This document shows positions 1-12,354 of a stretch of DNA of 64,000 nt, piece by piece. Location of the stretch: the NCBI GenBank assembly GCA_036768485.1, contig JAVLUZ010000142.1, positions 10,276,042-10,340,041 of the forward strand, written 5' to 3'. Positions within the stretch are counted from its first letter, which is position 1. Every line of letters begins with the position of its first letter. Made by a program: the position numbers and the translations under genes. The notes below the pieces were generated by a model, which had not been told where the DNA came from, searched no databases, and was given only the letters and a program-made list of their open reading frames with translations. The DNA is from Mermis nigrescens. Lineage: Eukaryota > Nematoda > Enoplea > Mermithida > Mermithidae.

Positions 1-428
1 AGAGCGAAAATGGCCGTCGAGCTGAACAGGACGATCAGGCCGACGATGAGCGGAATTTCGTAACCGACGCGATCTATGAGCGTGCCGCTGAACGGGTTGA
101 CGATCAATTGGACGATGGCCTTGATGGCGAACAAGTAGCCCAGGGACTCCTCCTCGTTCTCGTAGCGCCACCGGGTCGAGGCGACGAGGCTGCCGTTGGG
201 CAACTCCGTTTCGTACGTCTCCTCGTAAGCCTCGTAGGCGCGGATTCGCCTGAGATAGGTGGGCATGATGGGAACGATGACCATATACAGCATGTTGTCG
301 AGGAGCAGGGCCGTGGCTACTATGACCAGCACCAAACGCTTCTGCGTGCGCTCCTCGTCGATTTTGCGCCGCAGCATCGCCTTTACTTCGCCGAAATCAC
401 GGTTTATGTACGGCACGATAAAACCCAT
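1..428 (-). CDS. unc-17: Vesicular acetylcholine transporter, N-terminal 142 residues (runs off window)
   Basis: Loads acetylcholine into synaptic vesicles in exchange for protons (SLC18 family, 12 membrane segments, major facilitator fold). Seen: an open minus-strand frame from ATG at 428 to the window edge, with an in-frame stop upstream at 471-473 and no other ATG between, which fixes the start. Residues 1-31 are a charged cytosolic tail (MGFIVPYINRD...). TM1 at about 32-56 contains LLLDNMLYMVIVP with the conserved acidic residue D44. A variable luminal loop (57-95) carries one sequon, N78-G-S. TM2 begins near 97 with K103 in LFAIKAIVQL, then NPFSG and the MFS motif-A match GTLIDRVGY (115-123), then TM3. 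The MGF-VP-INRD start and DRVGYEIP resemble nematode UNC-17 as I know the family. The codons are GC-rich against AT-rich flanks. In nematodes and flies this gene is nested in the first intron of choline acetyltransferase on the same strand; that gene is not visible here. The family is very secure; VMAT is the less likely alternative. Confidence 0.93.
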   Translation of the reverse strand, partial: MGFIVPYINRDFGEVKAMLRRKIDEERTQKRLVLVIVATALLLDNMLYMVIVPIMPTYLRRIRAYEAYEETYETELPNGSLVASTRWRYENEEESLGYLFAIKAIVQLIVNPFSGTLIDRVGYEIPLIVGLIVLFSSTAIFA

Positions 429-572
429 AATAGCGACGTTTCGGCGACAATTTAAACTATTCGAATTTTCTTATAAAAAATTAGGCGTACGCGCTAATAG
501 ACGTCGTACGATTCATTGACCGCTATGAGTGTTAGGAGTGGCTTTGACCGTCCGTTCCTAGAATGAAAGAAT
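429..572 (-). promoter_or_regulatory. Putative 5' UTR and 3' splice acceptor of unc-17
   Basis: Read on the minus strand, a pyrimidine-rich TTCTTTCATTCTAG ends with its AG at 558-559, about 130 nt upstream of the ATG. It would make 429-557 the untranslated start of this exon, matching the cholinergic loci of nematodes and flies, where a shared non-coding first exon is spliced to the VAChT exon. A weaker acceptor (GAATAG, near 458-463) is also possible. Inference only. Confidence 0.4.
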
Positions 573-2516
573 GATGTTTTATTTCTTCACCATAAATTAC
601 GGAAGTTGAACGATGGGCTAATTTATTCGAGAGTTATGTACTTTCTCAAGTGTACATAAAATTTTTACGTAGCCCGTAATTATTGCCGAAATCGAGCCAA
701 CGAATCGTAAGCTACGTACTATTTACAACAATTGTAAGCTCAGTATCGAACACGAGTATATATATACGTAAGCTACCGTCGATCGCGCGCTTAGAAATGC
801 CTCATATATTATAAGCGACCTATTCGATCAACGAGCAAGAAAAACATGTATGAATAAATACCTTTAGTGCCACGACGCGTCATAAAGAGCTCGGATCGTT
901 CTAGTCAACCGAGAAAGGGCGGCGCGGCATGCCTTCGCATAACTACAGTACGACGAGCTTATCCTCACAACGTACCGTAACCGTGTGGGAACTAGAAAAC
1001 TAATCAGAATTCGCCGGCTACATTATCTTTTATCGTACCCGAAGGATTAAGCTTAACAGAATGTCGTGGTACGCGTCGCGAGAAATGGTTTTTGAGTTTT
1101 CAGCGTATTAAAAACGGTGTTTTCGAGCAAAAAGGCTTTTTAATTTATTTTTGAGCCTTTTGCATTCCAGCTCATCAGTTGAAGTAATAAAAACGAAAGT
1201 TACAAAATACAAATTGGTATAGGTGGCGGATGTAGAATTCTCGTAACGGAGGCTATGCCCTATATTTTCGTAATAGTCAAAGATATGTAGGTCCAAAAAC
1301 CCCTTATTGAGCTAAAAGATAGTTTTCCGCCGTTTCACCTTGTTTTACTTTTACTTCACATAAAGTGTGGCGGAAAATTTTTAAAAAAATTTTTCGTTAT
1401 TCAGCCTCAAAGGGTGCTTAATTTTTTTACACCATCTCAAATTCGACAAGAAGCGTCGGAAAATCAATGGAAACGGACAAAAAAACGTTTAGATTAAGTA
1501 GATGTAACGATTTGGTATTATCCGGCACGAAGCGCCGGATAAATTAAATTTTGAATAGTCGATAGCAAAAATTATTTGTTGGTATTTATCCTTTATCTCA
1601 CCAATTATGTTTGTTCATGGTCGTCCCCTCACGTGAATCTGCTTCTGAATCGGAACCTAGCAATTGTAGTATTTGGGTGCGCGCATTGTAGCAATACTTT
1701 AAGAAATATTTTTTGCAGTTTTAGAATTGAAACGAAAAAATGCGTATTCTATTAGTACCTTATATTACACAAAATCAGTTCAACGTACCATTGTGTCGAA
1801 TAAACTATGCAATATTTTCTATTTTTCATTAGAAAAATCTAAATTAATCATGTTATAAAAGATTCTCACTCGAACATTTTTGATAAGCTTCTGAGAAAAT
1901 TAAGCGGTAACGTTATTTTCAAGCGGACATGGACTTCTGAGCGAAGTGAGTCAAACGGAATAGTGTCGAGCCTATGCAAAAATCAGAGATGAAAACTCAA
2001 AATTAAAGTTCAAATTAGTTTAAATTATGGAAATAGATTATATAAAAGCTAAAATTGCGAAGAAGCACTGTAGTAAAAAAATAGATAGTTCTTCCTCAAA
2101 ATTGCTCAAGTCTACATAAAACGCAAAAATTAAAGTATGCCCAAATTATCGACGGCATACAAAACATTCATCCGACACTGACAGATTTGAAACGAGGGGG
2201 CAGCCACCGTATAAATGACGGTGAGGTAGCAACGAGCTTTGATTTTCTTATGATTTATCGGCCGTCCTTGCGTAAATTTATGCATTTTTAGCATTTCGCA
2301 CCAGGTAGGTAGGTACCTAACATTTACAACGGATGGCATAAATACATTCTTGATCTAACATTTGGTTGAAATGCGCAGATTTGTTATGGATTGAAGATTT
2401 GTGGAATCCCCACATTATTGAAAATGTTTAGCATTAAGTCGTCTAGCTCTGTATTTTTCTCCTGATGCACGAGAATAATGTGGAAACCATTTTATTTTTA
2501 GCTATATAGGCAGAAA
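573..2516. other. Unique non-coding sequence upstream of unc-17
   Basis: No exon, RNA gene or dispersed repeat recognised apart from the hairpin at 1518-1542. This stretch lies 5' of unc-17, so it is the natural place for its upstream exon and cholinergic promoter elements, none of which I can identify by eye. It contains short CpG-bearing words such as ACGCG and CGATCGCGCGC. Confidence 0.4.
1518..1542. repeat. GC-rich mini-hairpin with GAA triloop
   Basis: TTATCCGGCAC-GAA-GCGCCGGATAA: 11-base arms with one A/C mismatch around a GAA triloop. It is the first of many copies in this window of a hairpin whose tip is GCGAAGC or a close variant. It lies in otherwise unique DNA, not in a recognisable transposon. 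Confidence 0.7.
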
Positions 2517-2723
2517 TGTAACAGGGGGTGGGGGGAATCCTCCCAACCGAAGTTGGTCGTCTCCGCCATCCCCCGAAGTCAGAAAATTTTAGACCCCCAA
2601 TTTTTGAAAAAAACTTGTAATTTTTAGGTGTTTTTAGCCGTTTTTGGCTAAAACTTGGAGGTCATTCAACTCCCCCCTCTTAAAATGGCCGGGGAGCCCC
2701 TCCCTAGATTTTGAGCTGTTACA
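2517..2723. mobile_element. Small inverted-repeat element (MITE), TGTAACAG ends
   Basis: Starts TGTAACAG, ends CTGTTACA, 207 bp, with G-rich then C-rich subterminal tracts. A diverged second copy lies at 44776-44965 with the same internal order (CCCCAAAGCC/CCCCGAAGTC, then a TTTTTGGTCA or TTTTTGGCTA motif, then C-rich DNA and GTTACA). The target duplication is unclear. Non-coding. Confidence 0.55.
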
Positions 2724-5700
2724 TGTATGTATACAGGTATTTTTATCCCTAATTTCATTCAGTTTTCTGTGCTTTATACTGGGCTTACGCTAAATGAACT
2801 TTTTATGATTTTTAAAAATTTTTTAATATCTGTATTTTATGAAAATTTAGAGATCTCTCGATTTCAATCGCTTCCAATTTGAGCAAATTAGGTGTAAGGT
2901 GAAGCGATTATGAAACTAAAATGTTTTTAGCGTCACCTCATTATTCTATTTTTTGTCTTTGACAAAATTGTTCTTTTGTGAGCAGATACAGTACTGTCTG
3001 AAGGTTTTATGAAGTCCAAACGTAACGATGTAAGAGTGACTGACACCCCGCGTTAAATCGCATTACTGACTTTTAAAGTACTCCTTAGACTATTGCCGCA
3101 CTTAAAAAACTACTTTACTTTTTTGGGTAATTCCGAGTCGCAAAGCTTTTCCTTCGCGTATTAAAAAGGATTTCTCGCTCGTATTACACGTGGTAAGATA
3201 ATGACTCGTTTTTATCAACCTTTAATAATTGCGGCACGCATTTTATTTCTTAGCAACGCGCTTTATTTCGAAAAATTCTTTCGAAAATGGAAGAGTTAAT
3301 ACGGTTCGTATTTGTTCCGCTGCCTTGTAATTATCTAGTAGTGCCGACTACGACTCAGTTTTCTAGAAAAATATCCATTTCCTCAAATATTGTCTCCCGA
3401 GCGAAATTTCGAGTACGTATTGCTTAAATGTCAGAGCCAATAAGACACAAAGCTTACTGTGGGCGTTTTTCCGATGATTCCAAAAATTAATGTTTGCTGA
3501 TCAATAAAGTTACGAATTATTTATCGCACGAATTTTTCCAGATAAAGGGTATATTTTAATATCACGATTGTTGTATCGACCGGCAAACTACTACTAGCAT
3601 CGCATTCCCATAAGCTCATTAAGTGCGTGAAACGCCCTAGCTTCGCATTGACCAAATTTCGTAGACACGTTTTGTATAAGTTTTATTCCTTTAAATAAAT
3701 GCCTGACAATAGATTGCTATTTCGTCAAAATATTAAAATGGAATCATTTTAATCTACAATTTTTGGTAATAATTAAATTTTCATACAAGATAAGCAAATT
3801 CGATGCGAAGCATATTTGATCATAAAAAATCAAAATCGTTTTTTATGTTTCTTCTAAGCACGCTTTCTTGAAAAAGAGCCGTATGTAACTTTTATTGGTC
3901 ACTAATGAATAAATGATATTGATGCAATGAGATAAAGTTTAACAAAATGATTAATTAGCTTAATTTTTTAATTTTTGCTCGAAGGTAGAAATGGATAGGT
4001 TAGCATTTTCGATTCAACCGACACTCGCGTAGCCGGTCGAAATAGAAATTATTGCATCATTTCTCCCTTTTAAAGTTCTCGGTTAAGCTTACTAAAAATT
4101 AGTCAATATTAGTCAGCCGATGTATTTTTGAAGCGTTTGAAAAGATTGCAATATTTTTATTATCAAACTGGAACGTTTTTTATTTAAGTTCTATAACTAC
4201 TTACTCCATAATTAACATTTTAAAATAATTTTTTAACTTCGGGATTAGTAGCGCATTAAGCCGGAGAATAGCAACTATTAGAAGCTGTACGAGTCGAGTC
4301 TCTAAAAAATCAAAGATGATTAAATTGAAAAATATCGAATGGCTAAGAAAATTGCGCGGAGGATTAAACTGAAAAATATCAAATGCTCAGAAAATTGCAT
4401 TAACGGCAACACGCGTATATATCATTTATAGTCCGTTTTATTTGTTTCAGAGTTTATTGAAAAAGCGTAAAGTTGCTAATTGTTTTGAACGAGAGACAGG
4501 AATGATATTGTACAGTAAATCGAGTTAAAGTTTGACCTTTGACATCGTTCGGCGGCAAAACTGTAGTAGATTTGAGAAATACTTCCGTAGCCTAATTCGC
4601 GTGGATCGAATTCGGCGAAAAAGCTCACGGATAAATGAGGCATACTATACGTAGGTGCAAGGACCGTTAAGCTTTTTCCTATTGAAATAAGGAGTCTCTA
4701 AATTTTACTTACCTTTTTTGTAAATCTTTGAGGCTTAAACTCAAAATCGTAAGGTTTTTGTAGCCCATCTAAGCTGAGCTAAACGGCGCGTTATTTTTAA
4801 ACACGAAGATTTATACTTCTTTCGATGTCTGTATGTGGGTAAATGCGTCTATCCGAAAAATTTGAGCTTCGGGAATGGACTCATCCGTTTCCGGAGTAAT
4901 GTCCATCCGTCGGAAATTGGTTTTGTACGGACGACAAACTTATTCGATTCTTATCGAAATAGAAAATATCTACAAAAACGGAATTAATGGGTCAAAAACG
5001 AGTCGGGATTCAACTTTTTATTTTAGCGATAGTAATAATAATAATAATCTGAATAAGCAATGACTATAAATATCTGTTCCACTCGCTGCATTTAATCCAA
5101 ACATTTTATTAACGAGGAGACCGATCGACTGGCTGACAATGCTCATTTATATTCATTTATCTGGTCAATCTCTAAGTTTATTTGCAGAAATTCTCACCTC
5201 GACCGTTCACTCGATTGTTTTCGGCCAACAAATTTCGCTAACGATCGATTATTGCGTGGAATCGCGTCGCCGGACAATCTGGAAATCAATCGTTACGACG
5301 ATCGATTATTTGCTCAAATTTCTATATCGCTCAAAAGGGCGAATCGAAAAGAATAGTACAATGATGTACGACGAAGAAGCCGAGCTACGTTCTTCTCCGA
5401 AAATAAACTAAGAAGCAAAATCGCGGCGAATTTTGAATCGCGCTAAATTAGGCTAAATAGCGAGCGGCGTGTTTAACTAGCGACCAAGAAGCGCAGCTAA
5501 ACTCATTAGGGACTTACTGTAACCACGAAGCTTAACGCGGCTAGTTTTTAGCCCATTATCGGCTCGTTGCGGCTTATCTAAGTCAACCGCTAAACCGTAA
5601 TTTTGTTTTCGCAGGTTCGTAAGCTAGTACGCCGCGTTTTTTTGTGCGCAAGAAAAATTCTGGCCGCGCTTAGATACGAAGTTAACTTCGTTAGGCTCGC

Positions 5701-8700
5701 AAAGCGTACGCGGAGGTACGAGCTACAGTAATCCGCATCCACCTTTTAACGATGAGCCGGTGAGCGAAAGTGAGTTAGTTACGCGAGTTGACTTATTCGC
5801 CGAAATTTTATGACGCGCGTTTCTCGGGAAAAACGCGAACTTTACGATAAAAAGGTAAAGAAAAATCTTGGCCGTAAGCTTAACGCGAAAAACTAAGCCA
5901 GTTCTACATTACGCACGCACTTACGTATAACCTACAACATTAGCCTACATTTGACTGTAACGCGAGATCGTTACGAACCCGATCGAGCTTTGAAAATCTC
6001 CCACGGGTGAGTAGGTACCGCGCCCAAGAAGATTTTAAGGATGAGGGCTTAAAAACTAGACAATGCCTCTCGTCGCGCATTCGGTCGCTGGGGTTTTCTG
6101 GACGCAAAAAAGCGAAAACGTAAGCTCGCGCACAAGCGCGCGTAATTGGCTTTCCGAAACACAATGCTTCTAAATGATGACGACGACGATCAAATTCTTT
6201 TTTTACAATCGAGCCATATTTTTGAGAAAAATAATAATTGTTGCTCAGGGCTACAATTTTCCATTTCGAAATAATAGTACGCGAGCCTATCTAAACGCGC
6301 GTAATCGCTTTGGGACTCATTCTTTTTTCAAAAAAGAAGAAAAAATGAAGATAATCGTACCTCCGTCGCGCTCGTAAATCGTGTTTTGCCTATTAGGCCC
6401 GTATCTTAGATCCGGCAAAATTGGTCACCAGATTCTCGGATTCCTCCGGAGAATCCGCGCGTAGAATTTGAGTTCGGACCTACGTACTTACGGTATCGTT
6501 TTAACGAAATGGCCCTCGCTCCCTCGAGGAACCGACGTAATTGCTTATTCCACCAAAAAACTGCACAAATTTGCCTATCTCGCGCCGCGCATCGGGAACC
6601 ATCGCGCGTATCGGGCGACCCGAATAAGATGGGTAAAAAGCCGAGCTAACAAAATATAAATGTATTTTATTCGAAGCAAAAAACTGTGTTTTATATGCGG
6701 TAAATTGGCCCTTTTTATCACTCGGTCAATTCTGGTGCGCGTTATTAAGCGGTAATAGTCCGCGCGCGGAGCCGCTGGGCTTTTTTAACATTATTAGCCT
6801 CAGCCTCACAACAAGTAAAGCGCGTACGTACTTAATAGGAACACGTGTACGAATCGACCGAGCGAAACAACGCGAAATTAGCCGCCTAAATTATTCAGAT
6901 TTTTCGTCAAGCTTAAGTGCGAATTGACCGTTGCTCAATTATCCATTTAAGGACGCGCGCGTAAATATGCAAAATGAATGTTTTCATCCGAATCGCTCGA
7001 AGGCATGATTAGAATTAAGGTGGCCAGATGTTGTTGGTGAACTTTTTCTCTCTCTTAATGTGAGAATTGAATCACCTGCTCCTTTTCTTCGGTTTCTCGT
7101 TTTTAAAACAAGATACGATAGTTTAGCAGCGCGGCTTAATTATGTAACTTAATGAGCGCAATAAAGCTGCATTTAATATAACATAAATGAAAATAATTGG
7201 AAAATGTATCTTAAATTCGCATATCTAACCGACGGCATTGTACGCGCGTATGCATAAATGGTATCTGCGCACGATTTGCCTTTTTAGCGCAGTATTGTCA
7301 CAAAAAATAATTAGGATTACTCGCTCTCGAATAAATGGAAAAATTCGTATTAAAAATAAATTCACATTTCGTAAGCTAATTAGTTTTTCTGATTCGTCTA
7401 ATTGTAATTTTGAAATCAATAGCGCTCGAAGGTCGATGCTCTGTTGGGAAAGATTTTCGCATAGATGAGTTAATTTTCACAAAACCTAAGGCGTTTCTTC
7501 GTGACGTTTTAAGCTTGACATAAATGATACGGAATAATATGTAAATTTAATTATTTTTCGAACTTTTTTCATAAGTTTAGCAAATTTTACGTATTACAAA
7601 ATCATAGTTATATAGAAATTCATGTTCTATTTTAAATGTCGCGAGTCCGTCACATGGAGCAAATTTACGCTCAACAGCTGCTCCGTCTGGCTTCAAATTT
7701 TTATTTTGTTTAATTTAATTAATTATTAAATTATTACTAAACTAAAGGATTAAATCGCTAGGTTTCCTCCGAAATCTCAATAAATTAGGAAAATTGGAGA
7801 AAGAGTCTCGGTCAATCTGGAAAAATGTGCTATTTTTTATTATTGTTTTATGCAAAAAATATATATCAATTGCCGACTGCGTCTACGGAAACAATAACCA
7901 AATGCAAACGTTGAAGAAAAATAATAGTGTTAAAGGAAAGATTATCTGACCCGATATTTTAAATCTGCTCAAATCGTCCAGCTCGGGCGGATTAAACAGA
8001 GGCGGAGTGGTCAGTCGCTATCGCCCACTGGTGCGAGAACGGATCTGATGAGAAAAAGAACGATTATTTTGTTTAATTATTCTTAGCCAATGTTTGGCCT
8101 CGTTTTCTTCTCCCAAAATATTTTGGAAGCCAAATTGCAGTGATGGATTTAAGCACAATTTATTCAGCAATTAAGCCAACATACATATTTCTCGAACTTT
8201 TTGAACTTTCAGGAATTGTGAATTGTAAATTAAAATTAAAATTTAAATAAAATTAAATTATAAAAAAATTAAATCAAAATTGAATTATCTGAATCGATTA
8301 CCTGCATAGATTCCGAAAAAAAGGCGAACAAACTCATTTTGCATATCGGTAGGAATTTTTCGAACTATTTTAAAGTGTAAAAAAAGATCCAAACCCTAAA
8401 TTCAGATCGCCAGATAGAACTATTTTCGACTGAAGTGGGAAAAAAGTTGTATACCTCTCTCTTCGTACTAGATCTAAATCACCAAATTCAGATCGCTAGC
8501 TGTGCATATAGTCTGGCAAAAAGAAGAATTACCTAGCCTTAACGAGCGCTTATAAAGGTCTTATTAGTTGAGTTAATATTGAAATTCATACAATAGCAAA
8601 GCAAAGAAAACACTTAGTAACCTATAAACAGGTAGGAACGTTATATTTTCTGATTTTCCAATTTTTTACTTTTTCTTCTTTTTCAAATTTCGGCCATACT

Positions 8701-8949
8701 TGCAGAAAAACATGGCTGTTTTTGATTATGTGCTTAGGTTTAGAAAATCAGTTTTTCTCTGTTGAATTAGTCATTCTGCTAATAGTTATTGAGATTAAAT
8801 TAAAGAAATTTCAGTAACATTATAGTGAAATTGCTGATTGCTAAAACGATAAACACTTATTAAACAATAAAAAATCCACAGGAATAGTTACATATTGAAA
8901 AGCAAAAGTATGCAAAGCATAAACGTAAAAAATGAAGACTAACTTTCTA
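2724..8949. other. Long non-coding stretch, no recognised element
   Basis: About 6.2 kb with only short open frames, none of which shows a known domain or plausible protein composition. From about 5400 to 7150 it is noticeably richer in CpG words (CGCGCG, ACGCGT) than its surroundings, which might mark a regulatory or unmethylated region. Several AT-rich poly-purine runs occur near 8220-8290. Nothing else can be supported. Confidence 0.35.
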
Positions 8950-8957
8950 TCAAGCAA

Positions 8958-9160
8958 CAGGGGCGGATTTAGGGGGAGGGGCGGGGGCGGCCGCCCTCCC
9001 CCTACCCCATTGGCTCAGATTAGTGCGCAAAATTAAAGATTTTCGAGCGATTTTTAGCGATTTTCGGGTTAAAATGGCTAATTTTTCCGCCCAAGTCAGC
9101 GTTTCCGCTCCCTCCCTTAGGGGTATCGCCCCACTTAGGGAAATCCTGGATCCGCCACTG
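8958..9160. mobile_element. hAT-type MITE, CAGGGGCGG/CCGCCACTG ends
   Basis: 203 bp with terminal inverted repeats CAGGGGCGGATTTAGG and CCTGGATCCGCCACTG, flanked by near-identical 8 bp copies (TCAAGCAA 8950-8957, TTAAGCAA 9161-9168), as expected for hAT transposition. The same family recurs at 37440-37578, 40637-41204 and 41747-42291. The open frames inside it are incidental. Confidence 0.8.
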
Positions 9161-9168
9161 TTAAGCAA

Positions 9169-11492
9169 TTATTCAATAGCTTATATTCTCCTTCGCAACC
9201 TTTAATCAGCGCGATCGTCATAAAGTTGTCATTTCCGTATGACATATGTATGTACAGGACTATATAAACAAACAAATCTAAAATTTTTGATAGACTGTTG
9301 AAAATGAGATGTAAAAAATTTCCTTAACATTGAAAATTTTCTGTTTAACTTCAATCCATGTAATTTTGGATGCTTAAAAGTCAAAAATTAACAAATTGCC
9401 TCTTGGACACGACGTGTTGATTATATGAAAAGGGAAGTAATTTCTTAAACCCTTCAAGGCAATAAAATGAAAAAAATTAATTGGATGGAAATACTTGAAT
9501 TTGAGGCTTTAGGATTCGGTTAGACTAACGTTGCGAGTTCAAGCCCTGAGGAGAAAACCGCACAAAGCAGCAGCAAGTTACCCTACTAATGTGTGGTTAA
9601 AAAATCTAGGTTTTGATGTTTTTTGTAACGCTAAAAAGCATCTAAATATAATTTGAAGTATAATACATAATAGTAACTTTGAAAGGCTTTTGCCTTTGAA
9701 TTGGAAGGCATCCTGGCACACACGTCACTGCATAAAAAACAAGACACCCGCTAAAATGTTCGACCCCTGCTAAACTTTGGCTCAGTAGCTTAGCGCATTA
9801 ACCGATTTGAAGTAAAAGCGTGAGTACCTGAATCAAGACTAGCCACGAGCTGACTTTCTGAAATCAGGGGGACGACAATTTTGAAGTCCAACTCTCTGAA
9901 AGATAGGTAAAAATTAATGGCGTTTCTCACCGAGCTCTACATTTAGGAAACAAAAAAATTCAAAATATCTAACTTGATTTTTAATCATCGTGAAATAATA
10001 CGTTGCGTAAAATAGTCGCACTAATGATAACTCAGCATACAAAGAAAAGCAATACGGAAAAGAATAATTCAGGGACGGGAACACCAGAGAGTTTTTACAG
10101 CATGACTTACTGAAAGATAGGTTGTTTGGAAGGATACAGTTATACAATCAAAATAGACGGGCAGGAAACTTCGGAAAATTTTGAGATTATTAGTAAAAAA
10201 GTGTCATTTTTTCCATTTTTACTTCGAAAATTTTGCAGATACTAGCCTCCTTATCCTAAGCAGATACGTGCCTGTTTAAAAATTGAGAACCTACAATTTT
10301 GTTCATTAATGACACGACAATAAATTTAGTTGTTTTAAATGTGTTCAAAACAAATACGATTTATGCGTAACTCTCCCAGATCATATATGTTCAGAAAGGG
10401 AATTTTGGATTGGTCAGCGACGATAAATTTCTATAAAGCGCATGTTTTGGGCTTAAAAACTACGGTTGCCCTCCAAAAACACTGTTTTTGGACATTTCTG
10501 ACAATGTTCGTTCTCTTCAGAGCAAAAACAGCTGCGAAAATAATTCGAAAAAATCTCGAAAAAATTTTAGTCAACTAAAATCTATAATATTAATTTCGAG
10601 TTGTGTGTGTGTGTGTGTCTGTGAGGCAAAAAAGTTTTTACTGGATAATTTTATGATACTTACATTTTCACTCAATGGTAATTCTCGAGCGCTAATTACA
10701 ATTTTTTGATTAAAATGGCTCGATCGGACTCCTGAAACCCGGAAACTACGGATTTATGTAAAAGGTTTTGGTAGCTCTAGCCGCTTATGCAATTGCCGCA
10801 GGGTGAAATGTTAAAGCCACCCTAGATCAACTTTTATGCGCTATCGACTGGTGTAAACCACTTTACACTACAGTGTAAACTGATGTGATGCCGTAAGAAA
10901 AACGTGATTTACAAGTGTATTTTATCAAATATCTCAAATCGCAGCGAATAAATTTCTTTGAAGTTTTAACTAATTATTAAATATCTTATGACTGACCTTA
11001 CTGTGGAATTCGAAGAAAATTCACGGATTGGTTTCTGAGATACGGGAGCCCAAAGGTACCCTATGCATAGCGTAAAATTTAGGTTTTTGTCTTTTTTGCA
11101 GAAGCACAGATTGACAGTTGCTTCCAAAATTTGGCCCCTGGGGTTTCTGAAACCGCTGATTCTATATTCGCTACTTTAAACATACGATCTGGCATCATAA
11201 AACATGTATGAGACAGGCTGAAAGGAAATCACGTACGGGTACTCATAAACATGATTAATCACTGAAAAAGAGCTTGCACCAAGTCAAAATTTTTGACCTT
11301 GTAAACCAGCGCGCGTGAAATTTAATGCGAAGCAATCTAAAGCAGCGAACATGCGGCTTTCAAAAGAAAGCAGCAAAGAATGCGGCTTTCGAAAATACAA
11401 ATCCAAATGTTTTTGCTTCTAGCGGCTAATTTAATATGCAACTTTTTGCATTTGTTTACAATGAGGGCAAAGTTGAACATTGTACAAAGTTG
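9169..11492. other. Non-coding stretch with a tRNA-like trace and a GT microsatellite
   Basis: No gene recognised. A B-box-like AGTTCAAGCCC at 9536-9546 and an A-box-like TAGCTTAGCGC near 9787-9797 may be remains of tRNA-derived SINEs. A (GT)9 microsatellite lies at 10602-10619. The rest is AT-rich and unassigned. Confidence 0.35.
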
Positions 11493-12166
11493 AACCCGAC
11501 GCTATAAGATAGGACGTGATACAACATACTCAATGCTATACAATAGGACGTGATGTAACATACCCCATGCTATACAATAGGACGTGATATAACATGCCTC
11601 ATGCTATAAGATAGGATGTGATATAAGATACCCAGTGTTACAGGATAGGACGTGATATAACATACCCCATGCTACAAGATAGGACGTGATATACCATACC
11701 CAGTGCTATAACATATCATGCTGTAAGATTGGTGTCCCAAAATATCAAAAATATGGTTTGCACCAAAAAAATCTTTAAACATCCCAAAACATCAAAAAAG
11801 GGTTTTGACCAAAAAATTCTTCTAAACACCCCAAAACATCAAAAATATGGTTTTGACCGAAAAAGATTTTTAAACCTCCAAAAACATCAAAAGTATGGTT
11901 TTGGACCAAAAAGTTTTTTTAATATTCCAAAACGTTAAAAATATGGTTATGATCAAACAAAATTTTATGGATTTAATCAAAGAAATGGCTGACAAGAGAC
12001 AGTTTTAAAAAATTTAAAAAATACAATATGTTTTAAGCAACAATTTGTTTAGAAATATCCTAACAACATCAAAAGTCCCGAAAAATAAAAAAATACAAGA
12101 GACATCTCAATCCCATACAGCTATCAGGCCAAGTTCAGCCAGGGCAACGCCGGGCAGCTCAGCTAG
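11493..12166 (+). mobile_element. Non-autonomous Helitron, 3' portion (5' truncated)
   Basis: The 3' end at 12151-12166 reads GGGCAACGCCGGGC then AGCTCAGCTAG, the palindrome-plus-CTAG terminus typical of animal Helitron/Helentron elements. Internally there is a 34 bp tandem repeat (GCTATAAGATAGGACGTGAT + ATAACATACCCCAT, 11501-11730, about 7 units), then a tandem repeat of about 47 bp around CATCAAAAATATGGTTTTGA (11745-11945). Related copies occur at 16908, 34385, 56956 and 57629. Confidence 0.75.
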
Positions 12167-12261
12167 ATATAAAAAATATAAAAACCGCTCGCCGATCCAT
12201 TGCAGAGTCATTCAATTTTTATACTAATTACTGGTTAAGATATTATTTGTTTACAAACACT

Positions 12262-12297
12262 CTAGCAGATGGGGCAGCGAAGCGCCCCATTTGCTAG
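12262..12297. repeat. Long hairpin capped by GCGAAGC
   Basis: CTAGCAGATGGGGCAGC-GAA-GCGCCCCATTTGCTAG: 16 pairs with one bulged A and one G-T pair, closing on a GAA triloop. It is the longest version of the window-wide mini-hairpin and lies immediately upstream of the 42 bp exon copy and the Gypsy fragment. Confidence 0.8.
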
Positions 12298-12312
12298 TAT
12301 AGTTAAAAAATG

Positions 12313-12354
12313 AGTATACCGAAAATCAAACGCTTTGTTAAAAGAGCACTTGAA
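12313..12354 (+). pseudogene. 42 bp copy of part of the host exon at 45923-45964
   Basis: Identical over 42 bases to the end of the candidate exon near 45.9 kb. Here it follows ATG (12310-12312 reads atg in the same frame: M-S-I-P-K-I-K-R-F) and at 12355 passes into Gypsy integrase sequence. Either a captured exon fragment or a short repeat shared by both places; I cannot tell which. Confidence 0.55.

Noticed and set aside
108..519. Plus-strand open frames over the first 500 bases
   Set aside because: They are antisense shadows of the minus-strand unc-17 exon, whose protein is clearly conserved.
11501..11730. CRISPR-like array of 34 bp repeats
   Set aside because: Repeats are contiguous without unique spacers, lie in a Helitron, and the DNA is eukaryotic.
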